Origin: Arthrobacter agilis
GTDB lineage: Bacteria; Actinomycetota; Actinomycetes; Actinomycetales; Micrococcaceae
Direction of reading: 5' to 3'
DNA: 64,000 nt
Assembly: GCF_002157505.1 (NCBI RefSeq)
Contig: NZ_NFSC01000031.1
Coordinates: 496,001 to 560,000 of the forward strand
Both the position numbers and the translations under genes were made by a program. Each line of letters opens with the position of its first letter. Positions within the stretch are counted from its first letter, which is position 1. Under the pieces are notes generated by a model. It made no database searches, was not told the origin of the DNA, and worked only from the letters and a program-made list of their open reading frames with translations. Of this stretch, positions 38,532 through 47,370 are shown piece after piece.

Positions 38532-40566
38532 TGCTCTCCCTCGCTCCGTTTCCGGCATCATCCCGTGCATCCGTCCGCGCATCCGTCCGCGCATCCGTCC
38601 GCGCATCCGTCCGCGCATCCGTCCGCGCATCCGTCCGCGCATCCATCCGTGCATCCGTCCGTGCATCCGTCCGTGCATCCATCCGTTCGTCGGTCCGTTC
38701 GTCGGTCCGCGGGTGTTGCCCGATCCCCGTCCGGTGCGAGCCCGAAACCGGCGGCAGCGCCAGGGGCGACGACGCGAGGACGATGCCCTGGCGACGCGGC
38801 AGAGTGAGCCGGAAGCAGGCTCCCTCCCCCGGCATGCCCCATGCCTCGAGCCAGGCACTGTGGAGCCGGGCGTCCTCCGTCGCGATGGACAGACCCAGTC
38901 CGCTGCCTCCCGTGGTGCGTGCCCGCGCGGGGTCGGCTCGCCAGAACCTGTCGAAGACGCGTGAAGCCTCGAGCGGGGTCATCCCGATCCCGTAGTCGCG
39001 CACGGCAAGGGCGACGGCCTCCGGGTTGCAGGCTATGTGGATCTCCACCGGCCTCGCTTCCCCGTGCTCGAGGGCGTTCACGATCAGGTTGCGGAGGATG
39101 CGGTCGATGCGGCGTGCGTCCGCGTCCACGATGCAGCTCGTCTCGTCCGAGACGATCCGGAGGTCCGACCCGAGCCGCTCGGCGAGCGGATGAGCCCCCT
39201 CGACGGCGTGCTCGACGAGCTGGACGATGTCCACCGATTCCGCCTCCAGCACGGCGGCACCGGCGTCGAACCGGGAGATCTCGAGCAGGTCGGCGAGGAG
39301 GGCCTGGAAGCGCTCCACCTGGTCGAACAGGATCTCCGCGGATCGCTTGTTCACCGGATTGAACTCGTCGCGCGCGTCGAAGAGTACTTCGGCCGCCATC
39401 CGCACCGTGGTCAGTGGGGTCCGGAGCTCGTGCGAGACGTCCGACACGAAGCGCTGCTGCATCTGCGACAGCTGCGCCAGCTGGGTGATCTGGTCCTGCA
39501 GGCTGCCCGCCATGTGGTTGAACGAGGCCCCGAGGCGGGCCACCTCGTCCTCCCCGCTGACCTCCATGCGTTCCTGCAACTGGCCCGATGCCAGCTTCTC
39601 CGACACGGACGCCGCGTGACTGACGGGCTGGACCACGCTGCGGGTCACGTACCAGGTGATGGCGCCGATGACGAGCAGCAGCACGAGGCCCGCCAGCCAC
39701 AGGACGCCGTGGATGTAGTCGAGCGTCGACTGCATCGAGGACAGGTCGTAGTAGACGTACAGGGCGTAGGGGCTGCGCTCGGGCGGCAGTTGGACCTGCG
39801 TCCCGAAGGCGACACCCGGCGCGTCCTGATCGCCGTCCTGCGTGACGGGGATGGTCATGGGCGCCCAGTACACGTCCTGGCCGTTGCTGACCGCCGCCTG
39901 GAGGTCGGGCGGAAGCATGCCCGCGGTCGCGCCGTCCTGGCTTACCGTCGTCGGGATGAAGAGTCCCTCGCCCCCCGAGATCGGGACCAGGATCGATTGG
40001 CGCGGCGCGTCCGTCTCGTTGCCCACCAGGGCATTGACCGAATCGAGCACCAGCCGGCTCGTCGTATCGCGGTCCGTGGCCGAAGAGTCGCGGAAGACCG
40101 CCTTCGTGGAGGTCAGCGCCGAGGTGGCCTCGGCACTGAACTGGTCGAAGCGCTCGTCGTAGAGCGCGCTGGCGATCTGGTTGGACAGGAAGCCGCCGAC
40201 AGCCACGAAGGAGACGGAGGTGAGGAGCATCGTCGCGACGACGGTCCGGAACTGGAGGGACCTGCGCCAATGGCTCGCCACCGACCGCAGCAGCGCCTGG
40301 GCCCGGGCCACATCGATGCCGGCGAGCGAAGCCGTCGCGGGATGCGATGCCGGCAACGCGCCGTCGTCGTCCGGATGGTTCGCATCCGGATCGGCGGACA
40401 TGGCCGCAGGCACGGCCGGGGCACCCGTACCGGATGCCGACGCCGGGCCCGACGGTCCGGATCCGCGGTCGGGGTCCGTCACGGAAGCCACTGGAATACC
40501 CTGCCGGGGAGCGCGGCGGGCCGCGCCCTCCGCATCAGCCCTGTCCGGCCTTGTATCCGACACCAC
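38518..40566 (-). CDS. mtrB: Sensor histidine kinase MtrB
   Basis: A 682-residue membrane sensor kinase. After a long, disordered, proline/alanine-rich N-terminus comes the first transmembrane helix (VVATMLLTSVSFVAVGGFL), a large extracytoplasmic sensor region, a second helix (WLAGLVLLLVIGAITWYV) and a HAMP domain. HisKA with FVSDVSHELRTPL (phospho-acceptor histidine) and HATPase with NLIVNALEHGEA, DYGIGM and GGSGLGLSIA follow. It partners MtrA in cell division and wall control. Its C-terminus is a run of about 12 TDAR-like tetrapeptides, absent from mycobacterial MtrB. The start at 40566 (GTG, overlapping mtrA by 32 bases) has no ribosome binding site; shorter starts inside the disordered region are possible. 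Confidence 0.94.
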   Translation of the reverse strand: MVSDTRPDRADAEGAARRAPRQGIPVASVTDPDRGSGPSGPASASGTGAPAVPAAMSADPDANHPDDDGALPASHPATASLAGIDVARAQALLRSVASHWRRSLQFRTVVATMLLTSVSFVAVGGFLSNQIASALYDERFDQFSAEATSALTSTKAVFRDSSATDRDTTSRLVLDSVNALVGNETDAPRQSILVPISGGEGLFIPTTVSQDGATAGMLPPDLQAAVSNGQDVYWAPMTIPVTQDGDQDAPGVAFGTQVQLPPERSPYALYVYYDLSSMQSTLDYIHGVLWLAGLVLLLVIGAITWYVTRSVVQPVSHAASVSEKLASGQLQERMEVSGEDEVARLGASFNHMAGSLQDQITQLAQLSQMQQRFVSDVSHELRTPLTTVRMAAEVLFDARDEFNPVNKRSAEILFDQVERFQALLADLLEISRFDAGAAVLEAESVDIVQLVEHAVEGAHPLAERLGSDLRIVSDETSCIVDADARRIDRILRNLIVNALEHGEARPVEIHIACNPEAVALAVRDYGIGMTPLEASRVFDRFWRADPARARTTGGSGLGLSIATEDARLHSAWLEAWGMPGEGACFRLTLPRRQGIVLASSPLALPPVSGSHRTGIGQHPRTDERTDERMDARTDARTDARMDARTDARTDARTDARTDARTDARTDARDDAGNGARESSATQ
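38567..38710 (-). repeat. 12-bp minisatellite x12 at the 3' end of mtrB
   Basis: Twelve contiguous 12-bp units. Units 1-6 are identical (GCATCCGTCCGC), units 7-10 carry one or two changes, and units 11-12 are TCGTCGGTCCG(T/C). On the coding strand they encode (T/M/E)-D-(A/E)-R tetrapeptides. The identical block lies nearest the stop codon and suggests recent expansion. Confidence 0.95.
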
Positions 40567-41212
40567 GCACCGTCAGGACGATCTCGGGTGCCTCGGGATC
40601 GCGCTCGATCTTCGACCGCAGCCGCTGCACGTGGACGTTGACGAGCCGGGTATCGGCGGCGTGACGGTACCCCCACACCTGCTCGAGGAGGAGCTCGCGT
40701 GTGAACACCTGCCAGGGCTTCCGTGCGAGGGCCACCAGCAGATCGAATTCCAGCGGGGTCAGAGACACACGCTCCCCGGCCCGCGTGACCTCGTGGCCGG
40801 CGACGTCGATGCTCACCTCGCCGATCCGCAGGGTCTCGGGAGCCTTCGACTCGGCGGGCCGCAGCCTCGCCCGCACACGGGCCACGAGTTCGGCCGGCTT
40901 GAAGGGCTTCGGCACGTAGTCGTCGGCCCCCGATTCGAGGCCGCGCACGACGTCGGAGGTGTCCGACTTCGCAGTCAGCATCACGATGGGGAGATCGGAC
41001 TCGCTGCGGATCTGGCGGCACACCTCGATACCGTCCATCCCCGGAAGCATCAGGTCCAGCAGCACGAGATCCGGATGGGTGGAGCGGAAGACACCCAGCG
41101 CAGCTGCACCATCAGCGCAGAACACAGGGTCGAATCCGTCGTTGCGCAGGACGATGCCGATCATTTCGGACAGGGCCTCGTCGTCGTCGATGACCAGTAT
41201 GCGAGCCTTCAT
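40535..41212 (-). CDS. mtrA: Response regulator MtrA
   Basis: A 225-residue OmpR-family regulator. The receiver domain shows IDDDEALS, the phospho-acceptor Asp53 in LVLLDLMLPGMDG, and the LTAK and FKP motifs. The winged-helix DNA-binding domain has TPLEFDLLVALARKPWQVFTRE, LLEQVWGYRHAADTRLVNVHVQRLRSKIE and the VRGVGYKAG end. It is nearly colinear with M. tuberculosis MtrA, an essential regulator of division and wall-hydrolase genes. ATG at 41212 gives MKARILVIDDD, the family start; the open frame begins six codons earlier. It is first in the leftward operon mtrA-mtrB-lpqB and divergent from the membrane-protein gene at 41387. Confidence 0.97.
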   Translation of the reverse strand: MKARILVIDDDEALSEMIGIVLRNDGFDPVFCADGAAALGVFRSTHPDLVLLDLMLPGMDGIEVCRQIRSESDLPIVMLTAKSDTSDVVRGLESGADDYVPKPFKPAELVARVRARLRPAESKAPETLRIGEVSIDVAGHEVTRAGERVSLTPLEFDLLVALARKPWQVFTRELLLEQVWGYRHAADTRLVNVHVQRLRSKIERDPEAPEIVLTVRGVGYKAGQG

Positions 41213-41386
41213 ACCCCAATACTGTCCCATCGGGCGCGCAAAGTCCTATCAGCCCCACCGGCGGAAGTCCGGAGCGGCACAACACCTCGCCGGGCGCGGC
41301 TCGTCCGATTGGTGGCATGCGTCACTATGATGCTGGAGGGGGATGCCTGCTGTATGCCTCGCGGAAGTATCGACCGAGGGGGCGCC

Positions 41387-42841
41387 ATGGGCCAGGGAAG
41401 TGATCGACCGAACGACGGGGAACCTGAGGGCGGGCTAGGCGGGCAGGCCCACGGCGGAGCTGCGGCTCCCCAGCCGGCAGAGAATCAGCCAGCAGAGCAC
41501 CAGCCGGCAGCGAACCAGGCGTCAGCAAACCAGCCGGCAGCGCCGTGGCAGGCGCCCGGTGGCAAGGCGCCCGGCGACCAGATGCCGGGGAATTCGATGC
41601 CGGGGAATTCGATGCCGGGGAATCCGATGCCCGACGCATCCGGCCGGACCGCGTCGACCTGGCCGCCCCCCGGCCCCTCCACCGGTGGCACTCCGTACGG
41701 CGCCCAGGCCCCGAACCAGGGATGGGGCGGCTACGCCTCTCCGGGGATACAGCAGCCCGGCCCCTACAGTGGCTCGGCCTACCCTCCCCCCGCGTACCAG
41801 GCATCCGGCTACCCGGCCCCCCGGTACCAGGCGCCGCCGAAGCCCGGCGTCATCCCGCTGCGGCCGCTCGGCCTCGGCGAGATCCTCGACGGCGCCTTCC
41901 AGGCCTGCCGCAGGAACCCCGTCGCCACCTTCGGCAGCGCCATCCTGCTCCAGGCCGTCGTCGCCCTGGCGACCGTCCTCCTGTTCGGCAACATCCTGTC
42001 GTCCCTCGAAGTATTCGAGTCGCAGAACCCGGCGCCGGAGGACCTCATCGGCGCCTTCGCCGGCTTCGGTGTCGCCGCCTCGGTCGCGGGGGTCGTGTCG
42101 GGGGTGGCCCTGCTGATCCTGCAGGGCATCCTCGTGATCCCGGTCGCCCGGGCCGTGATCAACCAGCGGACGTCCTTCGGACAGGCCTGGCGCCTCGCCC
42201 GCGGCCGTTTCCTCCCACTCATCGGGTTCGGCCTCCTGTCCTTCGCCGCCGGGCTCGTGGGCTTTCTCCTCCTCGCCGGGATCTCGGTGCTGGCCATCGC
42301 CGGCCTCGAGGACTACTCCGCCCTGGTCATCGTGCCGCTCGTGCTCGGCGTGGCCGTGGTGCTGGTCTGGGCGAGCACGAAACTCGTCGTCGCGCCTGCA
42401 GCCCTCATGCTCGAGGGCACCGGCCCCTGGACGTCCATCAAGCGGTCGTGGCAGCTGACCCGCGGGAACTGGTGGCGGACGTTCGGGATCGTGCTGCTCA
42501 CGAGCATCATCGTCTCGATCATCGCGTCCGTCATCTCCATGCCGCTCACCTTCGCCGTGTCCCTCCTCGTCGGCTTCAGTTCCGCCGCGTCGTCCACCCC
42601 GGATGCCCTGTCTACGCTGCCGCTCGTGGCCGCGACCCAGGCCATCACCGCCCTCTTCACGGCCATCGGGTATGCCTTCCAGGCGGGCGTCACGTCACTG
42701 CTGTACGTCGACCTCCGCATGCGCCGGGAAGGCTTCGACGTCGTGCTGCTGCGCGAGCACGAGCAGGCGGGGGCAGGACGGACGGACGTGCTCCCGGGCG
42801 GTACCACCTCCTTCGGCCACCGGCCCGGCGGTCCCGCGTGA
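41387..42841 (+). CDS. Polytopic membrane protein with repetitive N-terminus (GPDPase membrane-domain type)
   Basis: A 484-residue protein. The first 170 residues are hydrophilic, rich in Pro, Gln, Gly and Ala, with two pentapeptide arrays (QPAEN-like x5 and MPGNS x3). After PGVIPLRPLGLGEILDGAFQ come six to seven transmembrane helices and conserved segments SWQLTRGNWWRTFGI and GVTSLLYVDLRMRREGFD. This matches actinobacterial proteins annotated as glycerophosphoryl diester phosphodiesterase membrane-domain proteins; no phosphodiesterase catalytic domain is present, so enzymatic activity is unlikely. The start is ATG at 41387 with GAGGGGG 4 bases upstream. It is first in a rightward operon with DUF4129, DUF4350, MoxR and DUF58 genes, and a TATGAT -10-like box lies at 41326-41331. 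Confidence 0.82.
   Translation: MGQGSDRPNDGEPEGGLGGQAHGGAAAPQPAENQPAEHQPAANQASANQPAAPWQAPGGKAPGDQMPGNSMPGNSMPGNPMPDASGRTASTWPPPGPSTGGTPYGAQAPNQGWGGYASPGIQQPGPYSGSAYPPPAYQASGYPAPRYQAPPKPGVIPLRPLGLGEILDGAFQACRRNPVATFGSAILLQAVVALATVLLFGNILSSLEVFESQNPAPEDLIGAFAGFGVAASVAGVVSGVALLILQGILVIPVARAVINQRTSFGQAWRLARGRFLPLIGFGLLSFAAGLVGFLLLAGISVLAIAGLEDYSALVIVPLVLGVAVVLVWASTKLVVAPAALMLEGTGPWTSIKRSWQLTRGNWWRTFGIVLLTSIIVSIIASVISMPLTFAVSLLVGFSSAASSTPDALSTLPLVAATQAITALFTAIGYAFQAGVTSLLYVDLRMRREGFDVVLLREHEQAGAGRTDVLPGGTTSFGHRPGGPA
41471..41545 (+). repeat. 15-bp tandem repeat x5 in the 41387 gene
   Basis: Five 15-bp units starting at 41471, 41486, 41501, 41516 and 41531 encode the pentads QPAEN, QPAEH, QPAAN, QASAN, QPAAP. 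They are imperfect (about 70-90 percent alike by eye) and in frame. Confidence 0.85.
41581..41635 (+). repeat. 15-bp tandem repeat x3.6 in the 41387 gene
   Basis: GATGCCGGGGAATTC occurs twice exactly (41581, 41596), once with one change (41611), and a partial fourth copy follows. They encode MPGNS-MPGNS-MPGNP-MP. A second array of the same unit length lies 36 bases upstream. Confidence 0.9.
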
Positions 42842-42890
42842 TGCCCTGGTGTGCCGCGGCGGCACCGGGGAGCCCGGGCACGAGCTGCCC

Positions 42891-43550
42891 GTGAGCACCG
42901 GGACGCTCCCGTTCCTGGTACCGGACTCCGACGAAGCCCGCCGGCTCCTCGAGGAGGAACTGGCGAAGCCCGCCTACGTCGAGGCGCAGCCCAACCTCGT
43001 CGAACGCATCCTCGGTGACGTCCTCCGGAGTATCCTGCGGCTCCTCGACAGCCTCGGCGGCCTCGGATCGGGGCCGGGAACCCTCGTCGTCGCGATCGGC
43101 GCCGCGCTCCTCATCCTCGTAGCCATCGTGCTCATCAGGCCGCGCCTCAATGCGCGCGGCAGGAAACAGGAGGCCGGCGTCTTCGACGACCGAGGGAAGC
43201 GCTCCGGCGCCCACCACAGGAACCGGGCCGCCGGGCTCGCGCGGAACGGGGACTGGAACGACGCCGTCGCAGAGCTGCTGCGCGCGATCATCCGCTCGGC
43301 GGAGGAACGCCTCGTCATCGAGGAGCAACCGGGCAGGACAGCGACGGAGGCAGGCGTCCAGCTCGGCGGCGTGTTCCCGCCGCTGTCCTCCGACATCGCC
43401 TGGCTCGCCGACCTGTTCAACGAGACCCGTTACGGAAGCGGCACGGCCACGGACGAGGACTACCGGCGTGCGGCGGGCCTCGACGCGCGGCTGTCCTCCG
43501 AGCGGCCCCTGCGCGCCGGGGGCACGACTCCGCTGGCGGCCCCGCAGTGA
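42891..43550 (+). CDS. DUF4129 domain-containing protein
   Basis: A 219-residue protein with a hydrophilic N-terminus (DEARRLLEEELAKPAYVEAQPN), one transmembrane helix (GTLVVAIGAALLILVAIVLI) and a cytoplasmic C-terminal DUF4129 domain (AAGLARNGDWNDAVAELLRAIIRSAEER). DUF4129 proteins are encoded with MoxR, DUF58 and transglutaminase-like genes, and their role is unknown. The start is uncertain: GTG at 42891 gives VSTGTLPFLVPD, whereas an in-frame GTG at 42849 would add 14 residues; neither has a strong ribosome binding site. It overlaps the next gene by 4 bases (GTGA at 43547-43550). It lies in an operon with DUF4350 and MoxR, like the moxR2 cluster of M. tuberculosis. Confidence 0.8.
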   Translation: MSTGTLPFLVPDSDEARRLLEEELAKPAYVEAQPNLVERILGDVLRSILRLLDSLGGLGSGPGTLVVAIGAALLILVAIVLIRPRLNARGRKQEAGVFDDRGKRSGAHHRNRAAGLARNGDWNDAVAELLRAIIRSAEERLVIEEQPGRTATEAGVQLGGVFPPLSSDIAWLADLFNETRYGSGTATDEDYRRAAGLDARLSSERPLRAGGTTPLAAPQ

Positions 43551-44893
43551 CGTCCGGAGCGACGCCCCGAGCGGCGCACGGAGCCCAGGCGACCGAGCTG
43601 CCGTCGGCCGCAGGAGGCACGTCAGCGCGACCCCGCACCCTGCCCGGCGGTAAGACGGCCGGCAGTGCAGTGACCGGCAGTGAAGTGACCGGCATCGAGG
43701 TGCCCGGCGGTGAAGCGACCGGCAGAGAAGTGATGGGTGACGGCGGGAGTGTCCTGACCACCGCCCGCTCGCGGCTGAGGCGCGCCCTCCCCCTCATCGC
43801 CGGCGCCGTCGTCCTCGCGGTGATCCTCCTGATCAACCTCCTGCCCGGGTCGGAGAAGGACGACCGCCCGCTGTCCCCCGGCAATCCCGCGCCCGAGGGC
43901 GCGCGGGCCGTGGCGCAGGTCCTCGCGGCGCAGGGCGTCGACGTCGTCCGGCCGGCCTCGTACGACGGCGCGATGGAATCGCTCAGGACAGGAACGGCGA
44001 CGCTGTTCCTCAACGACGCGCTCGGATATCTCAGCGCCGGGCAGGTGGCGGACCTCACCGCATCGGCGGACCGCACGGTCCTCGCTGCACCCGGGGCCCG
44101 CAAGCTGACCGCTCTCGACGAGGACTTCACGCTGCTCGGTCCGCTTCCCTTCGACCTCGGCGACGACTCTCCCGACCTGGCCGCCGACTGCCCGGACGCC
44201 GCCGCGACGGCCGCCGGTACCGTCTCCGCGACGGGCACGGCCTACTCGGGCGGCATCGAATGCTTCCCGACGACGATCGACGGCGGAACGGGCGGCCTGT
44301 ACGTCACGAGCGTCGACGGCTCGGTGGCCATCCTGGGCGCGCCGAGCATCCTCTCCAACGGATCCATTCCCGACGAGGGGAACGCGGCACTCGCCCTGCG
44401 GGCGCTGGGTTCCTCCCCGACGCTCGTGTGGTTCGAGCCGACGGGAGCGGACGTCGTCTCCAGCGGGGAGGGAGTCAACCCCTTCACCCTCCTGCCGGAC
44501 TGGGTCGACTACCTGCTCGTGTGGCTCCTCGCCTGCTCGGTCCTCGCCATGGTCTGGCGCGGGCGCCGGCTGGGACCGCTGGCAGCCGAGCCGCTACCCG
44601 TCGTCGTCCGCGCGGCCGAGACCGCGGAGGGGCGGGCGCGCCTCTACCAGGACTCCCGCTCCGTGGCGCATGCCGCGGCCACCCTGAGGGCGGCGACGCT
44701 CACCCGTATGGCCCGACGCCTGCGGGTGGACCGTTCCGCGTCCCCGGGAGAGGTCCTCGAAGCGGCCGCACGCCACGGCGAACGGCCGCGGGCCGAGCTC
44801 GAACAACGGCTGCTCCACTACACACCGACCACGAATCGCGAGCTTGTGCTCTGGGCACAGGAGATCCTCGACCTCGAGAAGGAGATTCCATGA
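43547..44893 (+). CDS. DUF4350 domain-containing membrane protein
   Basis: A 448-residue protein. The first 65 residues are low complexity, including a five-unit pentapeptide repeat. A transmembrane helix (LPLIAGAVVLAVILLINLL) follows, then an extracytoplasmic DUF4350 domain (PEGARAVAQVLAAQGVDVVRPASYD; TLFLNDALGYLSAGQVADL) that resembles GATase1-like folds. A second helix (WVDYLLVWLLACSVLAMVW) and a cytoplasmic C-terminal helical domain complete it. The GTG start at 43547 overlaps the DUF4129 stop; the stop overlaps the MoxR start (ATGA at 44890-44893). Such proteins accompany MoxR-DUF58 pairs; their function is not established. Confidence 0.85.
   Translation: MTSGATPRAAHGAQATELPSAAGGTSARPRTLPGGKTAGSAVTGSEVTGIEVPGGEATGREVMGDGGSVLTTARSRLRRALPLIAGAVVLAVILLINLLPGSEKDDRPLSPGNPAPEGARAVAQVLAAQGVDVVRPASYDGAMESLRTGTATLFLNDALGYLSAGQVADLTASADRTVLAAPGARKLTALDEDFTLLGPLPFDLGDDSPDLAADCPDAAATAAGTVSATGTAYSGGIECFPTTIDGGTGGLYVTSVDGSVAILGAPSILSNGSIPDEGNAALALRALGSSPTLVWFEPTGADVVSSGEGVNPFTLLPDWVDYLLVWLLACSVLAMVWRGRRLGPLAAEPLPVVVRAAETAEGRARLYQDSRSVAHAAATLRAATLTRMARRLRVDRSASPGEVLEAAARHGERPRAELEQRLLHYTPTTNRELVLWAQEILDLEKEIP
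43661..43735 (+). repeat. 15-bp tandem repeat x5 in the DUF4350 gene
   Basis: Five contiguous 15-bp units (starts 43661, 43676, 43691, 43706, 43721) of consensus GGCAGTGAAGTGACC encode GSAVT-GSEVT-GIEVP-GGEAT-GREVM ahead of the first transmembrane helix. Confidence 0.88.
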
Positions 44894-45972
44894 TGAACCC
44901 ATCCGAAGGCTGGCAGAACGGGACACCGCAGGCATCACCGGGAGCCCCGACCGGCGGAGCGCACCAGGCGACGCGTGTCGAGGAACGGGCACCGGAGACG
45001 TCCCAGCGGGCAGCCTCCGACGGCGAGTCCGCCCGGGCAGCGCTCCTGCGCGTGCGCGCGGAGGTCGGCAAGTCGATCGTCGGGCAGGATCCGGCCGTCA
45101 CCGGACTGCTCATCGGGCTCCTGGCCGACGGGCACGTCCTGCTGGAGGGCGTCCCGGGCGTCGCCAAGACGCTGCTCGTGAGGACCCTCGCCACCGCCCT
45201 GGACCTCGACACCAAGCGGGTCCAGTTCACGCCGGACCTCATGCCCGGCGACATCACGGGCTCGCTCATCTACGACTCTCGAACCTCGGAATTCGCGTTC
45301 CGGGAGGGACCGGTCTTCACGAACATCCTCCTCGCCGACGAGATCAACCGCACTCCGCCCAAGACGCAGGCATCCCTCCTGGAGGCCATGGAGGAGCGCC
45401 AGGTATCGGTCGACGGCGTCTCGCGCCGGCTGCCGGCTCCGTTCCTCGTCGCGGCGACGCAGAACCCGGTGGAGTACGAGGGGACCTATCCCCTGCCCGA
45501 GGCGCAGCTCGACCGCTTCCTCCTCAAGCTCACCGTCCCGCTTCCCGGACGCGACGACGAGATCGAGGTCATCCGGCGCCACAGCGTCGGCTTCGACCCC
45601 CGCAACCTCGAGGCGGCCGGCGTCCGGCCGGTCGCAGGAGCCGGGGATGTCGAGCGTGCCCGCGCGGCCGTGGCCCGGGTGGCCATCGCTCCCGAGGTGC
45701 TCGCCTACATCGTGGACCTCGTGCGCGCGACGAGGTCGTCGCCATCGTTCCAGCTCGGCGTCTCCCCGCGCGGTGCCACCGCCCTGCTCAACACCTCGCG
45801 TGCGTGGGCGTGGCTCTCGGGCCGGTCCTTCGTGACGCCCGACGACGTGAAGGCACTCACCCTTCCCGCGCTCCGGCACCGCGTCGCGCTGAGGCCCGAG
45901 GCCCAGATGGACGGCGTCGAGGTCGACGACGTCCTCGGCGGCATCCTCGGCACCGTCCCCGTCCCGCGGTAG
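44890..45972 (+). CDS. MoxR-family AAA+ ATPase
   Basis: A 360-residue AAA+ ATPase with a 45-residue polar N-terminal extension. Walker A is GVPGVAKTLL, Walker B LLADEINRTPPKTQ, followed by EAMEERQVSVDG, ATQNPVEYEGTYPLPEAQLDRF (sensor 1 region) and SPRGATALLNTSRAWA (sensor 2). MoxR proteins act as chaperone-like ATPases with VWA or DUF58 partners; here the DUF58 gene follows directly. The start ATG at 44890 overlaps the DUF4350 stop by 4 bases; a second ATG follows at once. M. tuberculosis MoxR2 (Rv3692) sits in an equivalent cluster. Confidence 0.93.
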   Translation: MMNPSEGWQNGTPQASPGAPTGGAHQATRVEERAPETSQRAASDGESARAALLRVRAEVGKSIVGQDPAVTGLLIGLLADGHVLLEGVPGVAKTLLVRTLATALDLDTKRVQFTPDLMPGDITGSLIYDSRTSEFAFREGPVFTNILLADEINRTPPKTQASLLEAMEERQVSVDGVSRRLPAPFLVAATQNPVEYEGTYPLPEAQLDRFLLKLTVPLPGRDDEIEVIRRHSVGFDPRNLEAAGVRPVAGAGDVERARAAVARVAIAPEVLAYIVDLVRATRSSPSFQLGVSPRGATALLNTSRAWAWLSGRSFVTPDDVKALTLPALRHRVALRPEAQMDGVEVDDVLGGILGTVPVPR

Positions 45973-46018
45973 GGCCCCACGCGCTCCGGCAGCCCTGCCG
46001 GAACAGAAAGGAATCCCC

Positions 46019-47311
46019 TTGGTCATCACCGGCCGCCTCGTCCTGCTGGCGCTGCTCGGCGTCATCCCCGTGGTCCTGTACCCGGGCGCGACGTCGATCC
46101 TGCTGTGGGCCGGCATCCTCGCGGCACTGGCCGGACTCGACCTGGCCCTTGCTGCCTCGCCACGCCGGGTCGGGCTCGTGCGCACGCTGCCCGACAGCGT
46201 CCGGCTGGGTGAGCAGTGCCGCAGCACCCTGGTCCTGCGCAACGACACCGCACGCCGGCTGCGGGTGACGGTGCGCGAGGCATGGCAGCCGTCGGCGGGA
46301 GCGGCCGACCCCGAGCAGTCCGTTCGTGTGCCTCCGGGCGAGGCGCGGCGCCTGACGGTCACCCTGCTCCCCGCGCGGCGCGGCATCCTCCGGGTGGAGA
46401 CCGTCGCCCTGCGGAGCACCGGCCCGCTCGGCGTCGCTGCCCGCCAGGTCACGGTTCCGGCACCGGGCGTGCTCCGGGTGCTCCCGCCGTTCCACTCGAA
46501 GCGGCACCTCCCGTCCAAACTCCGTCGCCTCCGTGAACTCGACGGCCAGTCCGCGGTCCAGATCCGAGGTGCGGGCACCGAGTTCGACTCCCTGCGGGAC
46601 TACGTCCGCGGGGACGACGTGCGCTCGATCGACTGGCGGGGCACGGCACGACGGCGCGACACGGTGGTGCGGACGTGGCGCCCGGAGCGCGACCGGCGCG
46701 TCGTCGTCGTCCTCGACACATCACGTACCTCCGCGGCGCGGATCCTCGACGAGCCGCGGCTGGACACGGGCATCGAAGCCGCGCTGCTGCTCTCCGTCCT
46801 CGCCGAGCGCGGCGGGGACAAGGTGCACTTCCTGGCCTTCGACCGCAGGCTCCGTGCGCGCGTCGACTCGACCGCCAAGGGGAACCTCCTGGGTTCCCTC
46901 GTGAGCGCCATGGCACCCCTCGAACCCGAACTCATCGAGGCGGACTGGTCCCGCGTGCCGGCACAGGTGCGTGCGGCGTCCGCCCACCGGTCACTCGTGG
47001 TCCTGCTGACGTCGCTCGACTCGGGCGCCGTGGAGGAGGGCCTGCTGCCGGCGCTGCCGGGACTCACGCAACGCCACGTCGTCGTGGTCGCGTCGGTGCG
47101 GGACCCGAGGCTCGAGGAGATGAGTGCCGACCGGTCGACGGCGGCGGCGACCTTCCGCGCCGCGGCCGCGGAACGTGCCCTGCTGGACCGCGCCGCCGTG
47201 GCCCACCAGATCCGCCTCCTCGGCGCCGAGGTCGTGGACGCGGTGCCCGCGGACCTCCCGCCGCAGCTCGCCGACGCCTACATCCGGCTCAAGGCCGCCG
47301 GGCGCCTGTGA
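46019..47311 (+). CDS. DUF58 (VWA-like) protein, MoxR partner
   Basis: A 430-residue protein. Two N-terminal transmembrane helices (LVLLALLGVIPVVLYPG; ILLWAGILAALAGLDLALA) anchor a beta-rich domain and a DUF58 segment, RGAGTEFDSLRDYVRGDDVRSIDWRGTARR in outline. A von Willebrand factor A-like part follows with VVVVLDTSRTS as a MIDAS-like motif. DUF58 proteins are encoded with MoxR ATPases and are their likely targets. The start appears to be TTG at 46019, giving MVITGRLVLL, with AAAGGA 6-7 bases upstream. The gap to moxR is 46 bases. The function in wall or envelope maintenance is inference from family. Confidence 0.88.
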   Translation: MVITGRLVLLALLGVIPVVLYPGATSILLWAGILAALAGLDLALAASPRRVGLVRTLPDSVRLGEQCRSTLVLRNDTARRLRVTVREAWQPSAGAADPEQSVRVPPGEARRLTVTLLPARRGILRVETVALRSTGPLGVAARQVTVPAPGVLRVLPPFHSKRHLPSKLRRLRELDGQSAVQIRGAGTEFDSLRDYVRGDDVRSIDWRGTARRRDTVVRTWRPERDRRVVVVLDTSRTSAARILDEPRLDTGIEAALLLSVLAERGGDKVHFLAFDRRLRARVDSTAKGNLLGSLVSAMAPLEPELIEADWSRVPAQVRAASAHRSLVVLLTSLDSGAVEEGLLPALPGLTQRHVVVVASVRDPRLEEMSADRSTAAATFRAAAAERALLDRAAVAHQIRLLGAEVVDAVPADLPPQLADAYIRLKAAGRL

Positions 47312-47370
47312 CACCACGGGGCAACCCACGGCGTGGTTGACTGGTGGTCCGAGCGAAGGAAGGCGACCCC

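Noticed and set aside
38567..38710. CRISPR-like array
   Set aside because: The 12-bp units are contiguous with no spacers and are in frame with mtrB; no cas genes are present.
38532..38858. Upstream extension of the lpqB frame through the mtrB repeats
   Set aside because: It would add a 109-residue tail of repeats before a signal peptide, which a lipoprotein cannot have; GTG at 38531 gives the normal length.
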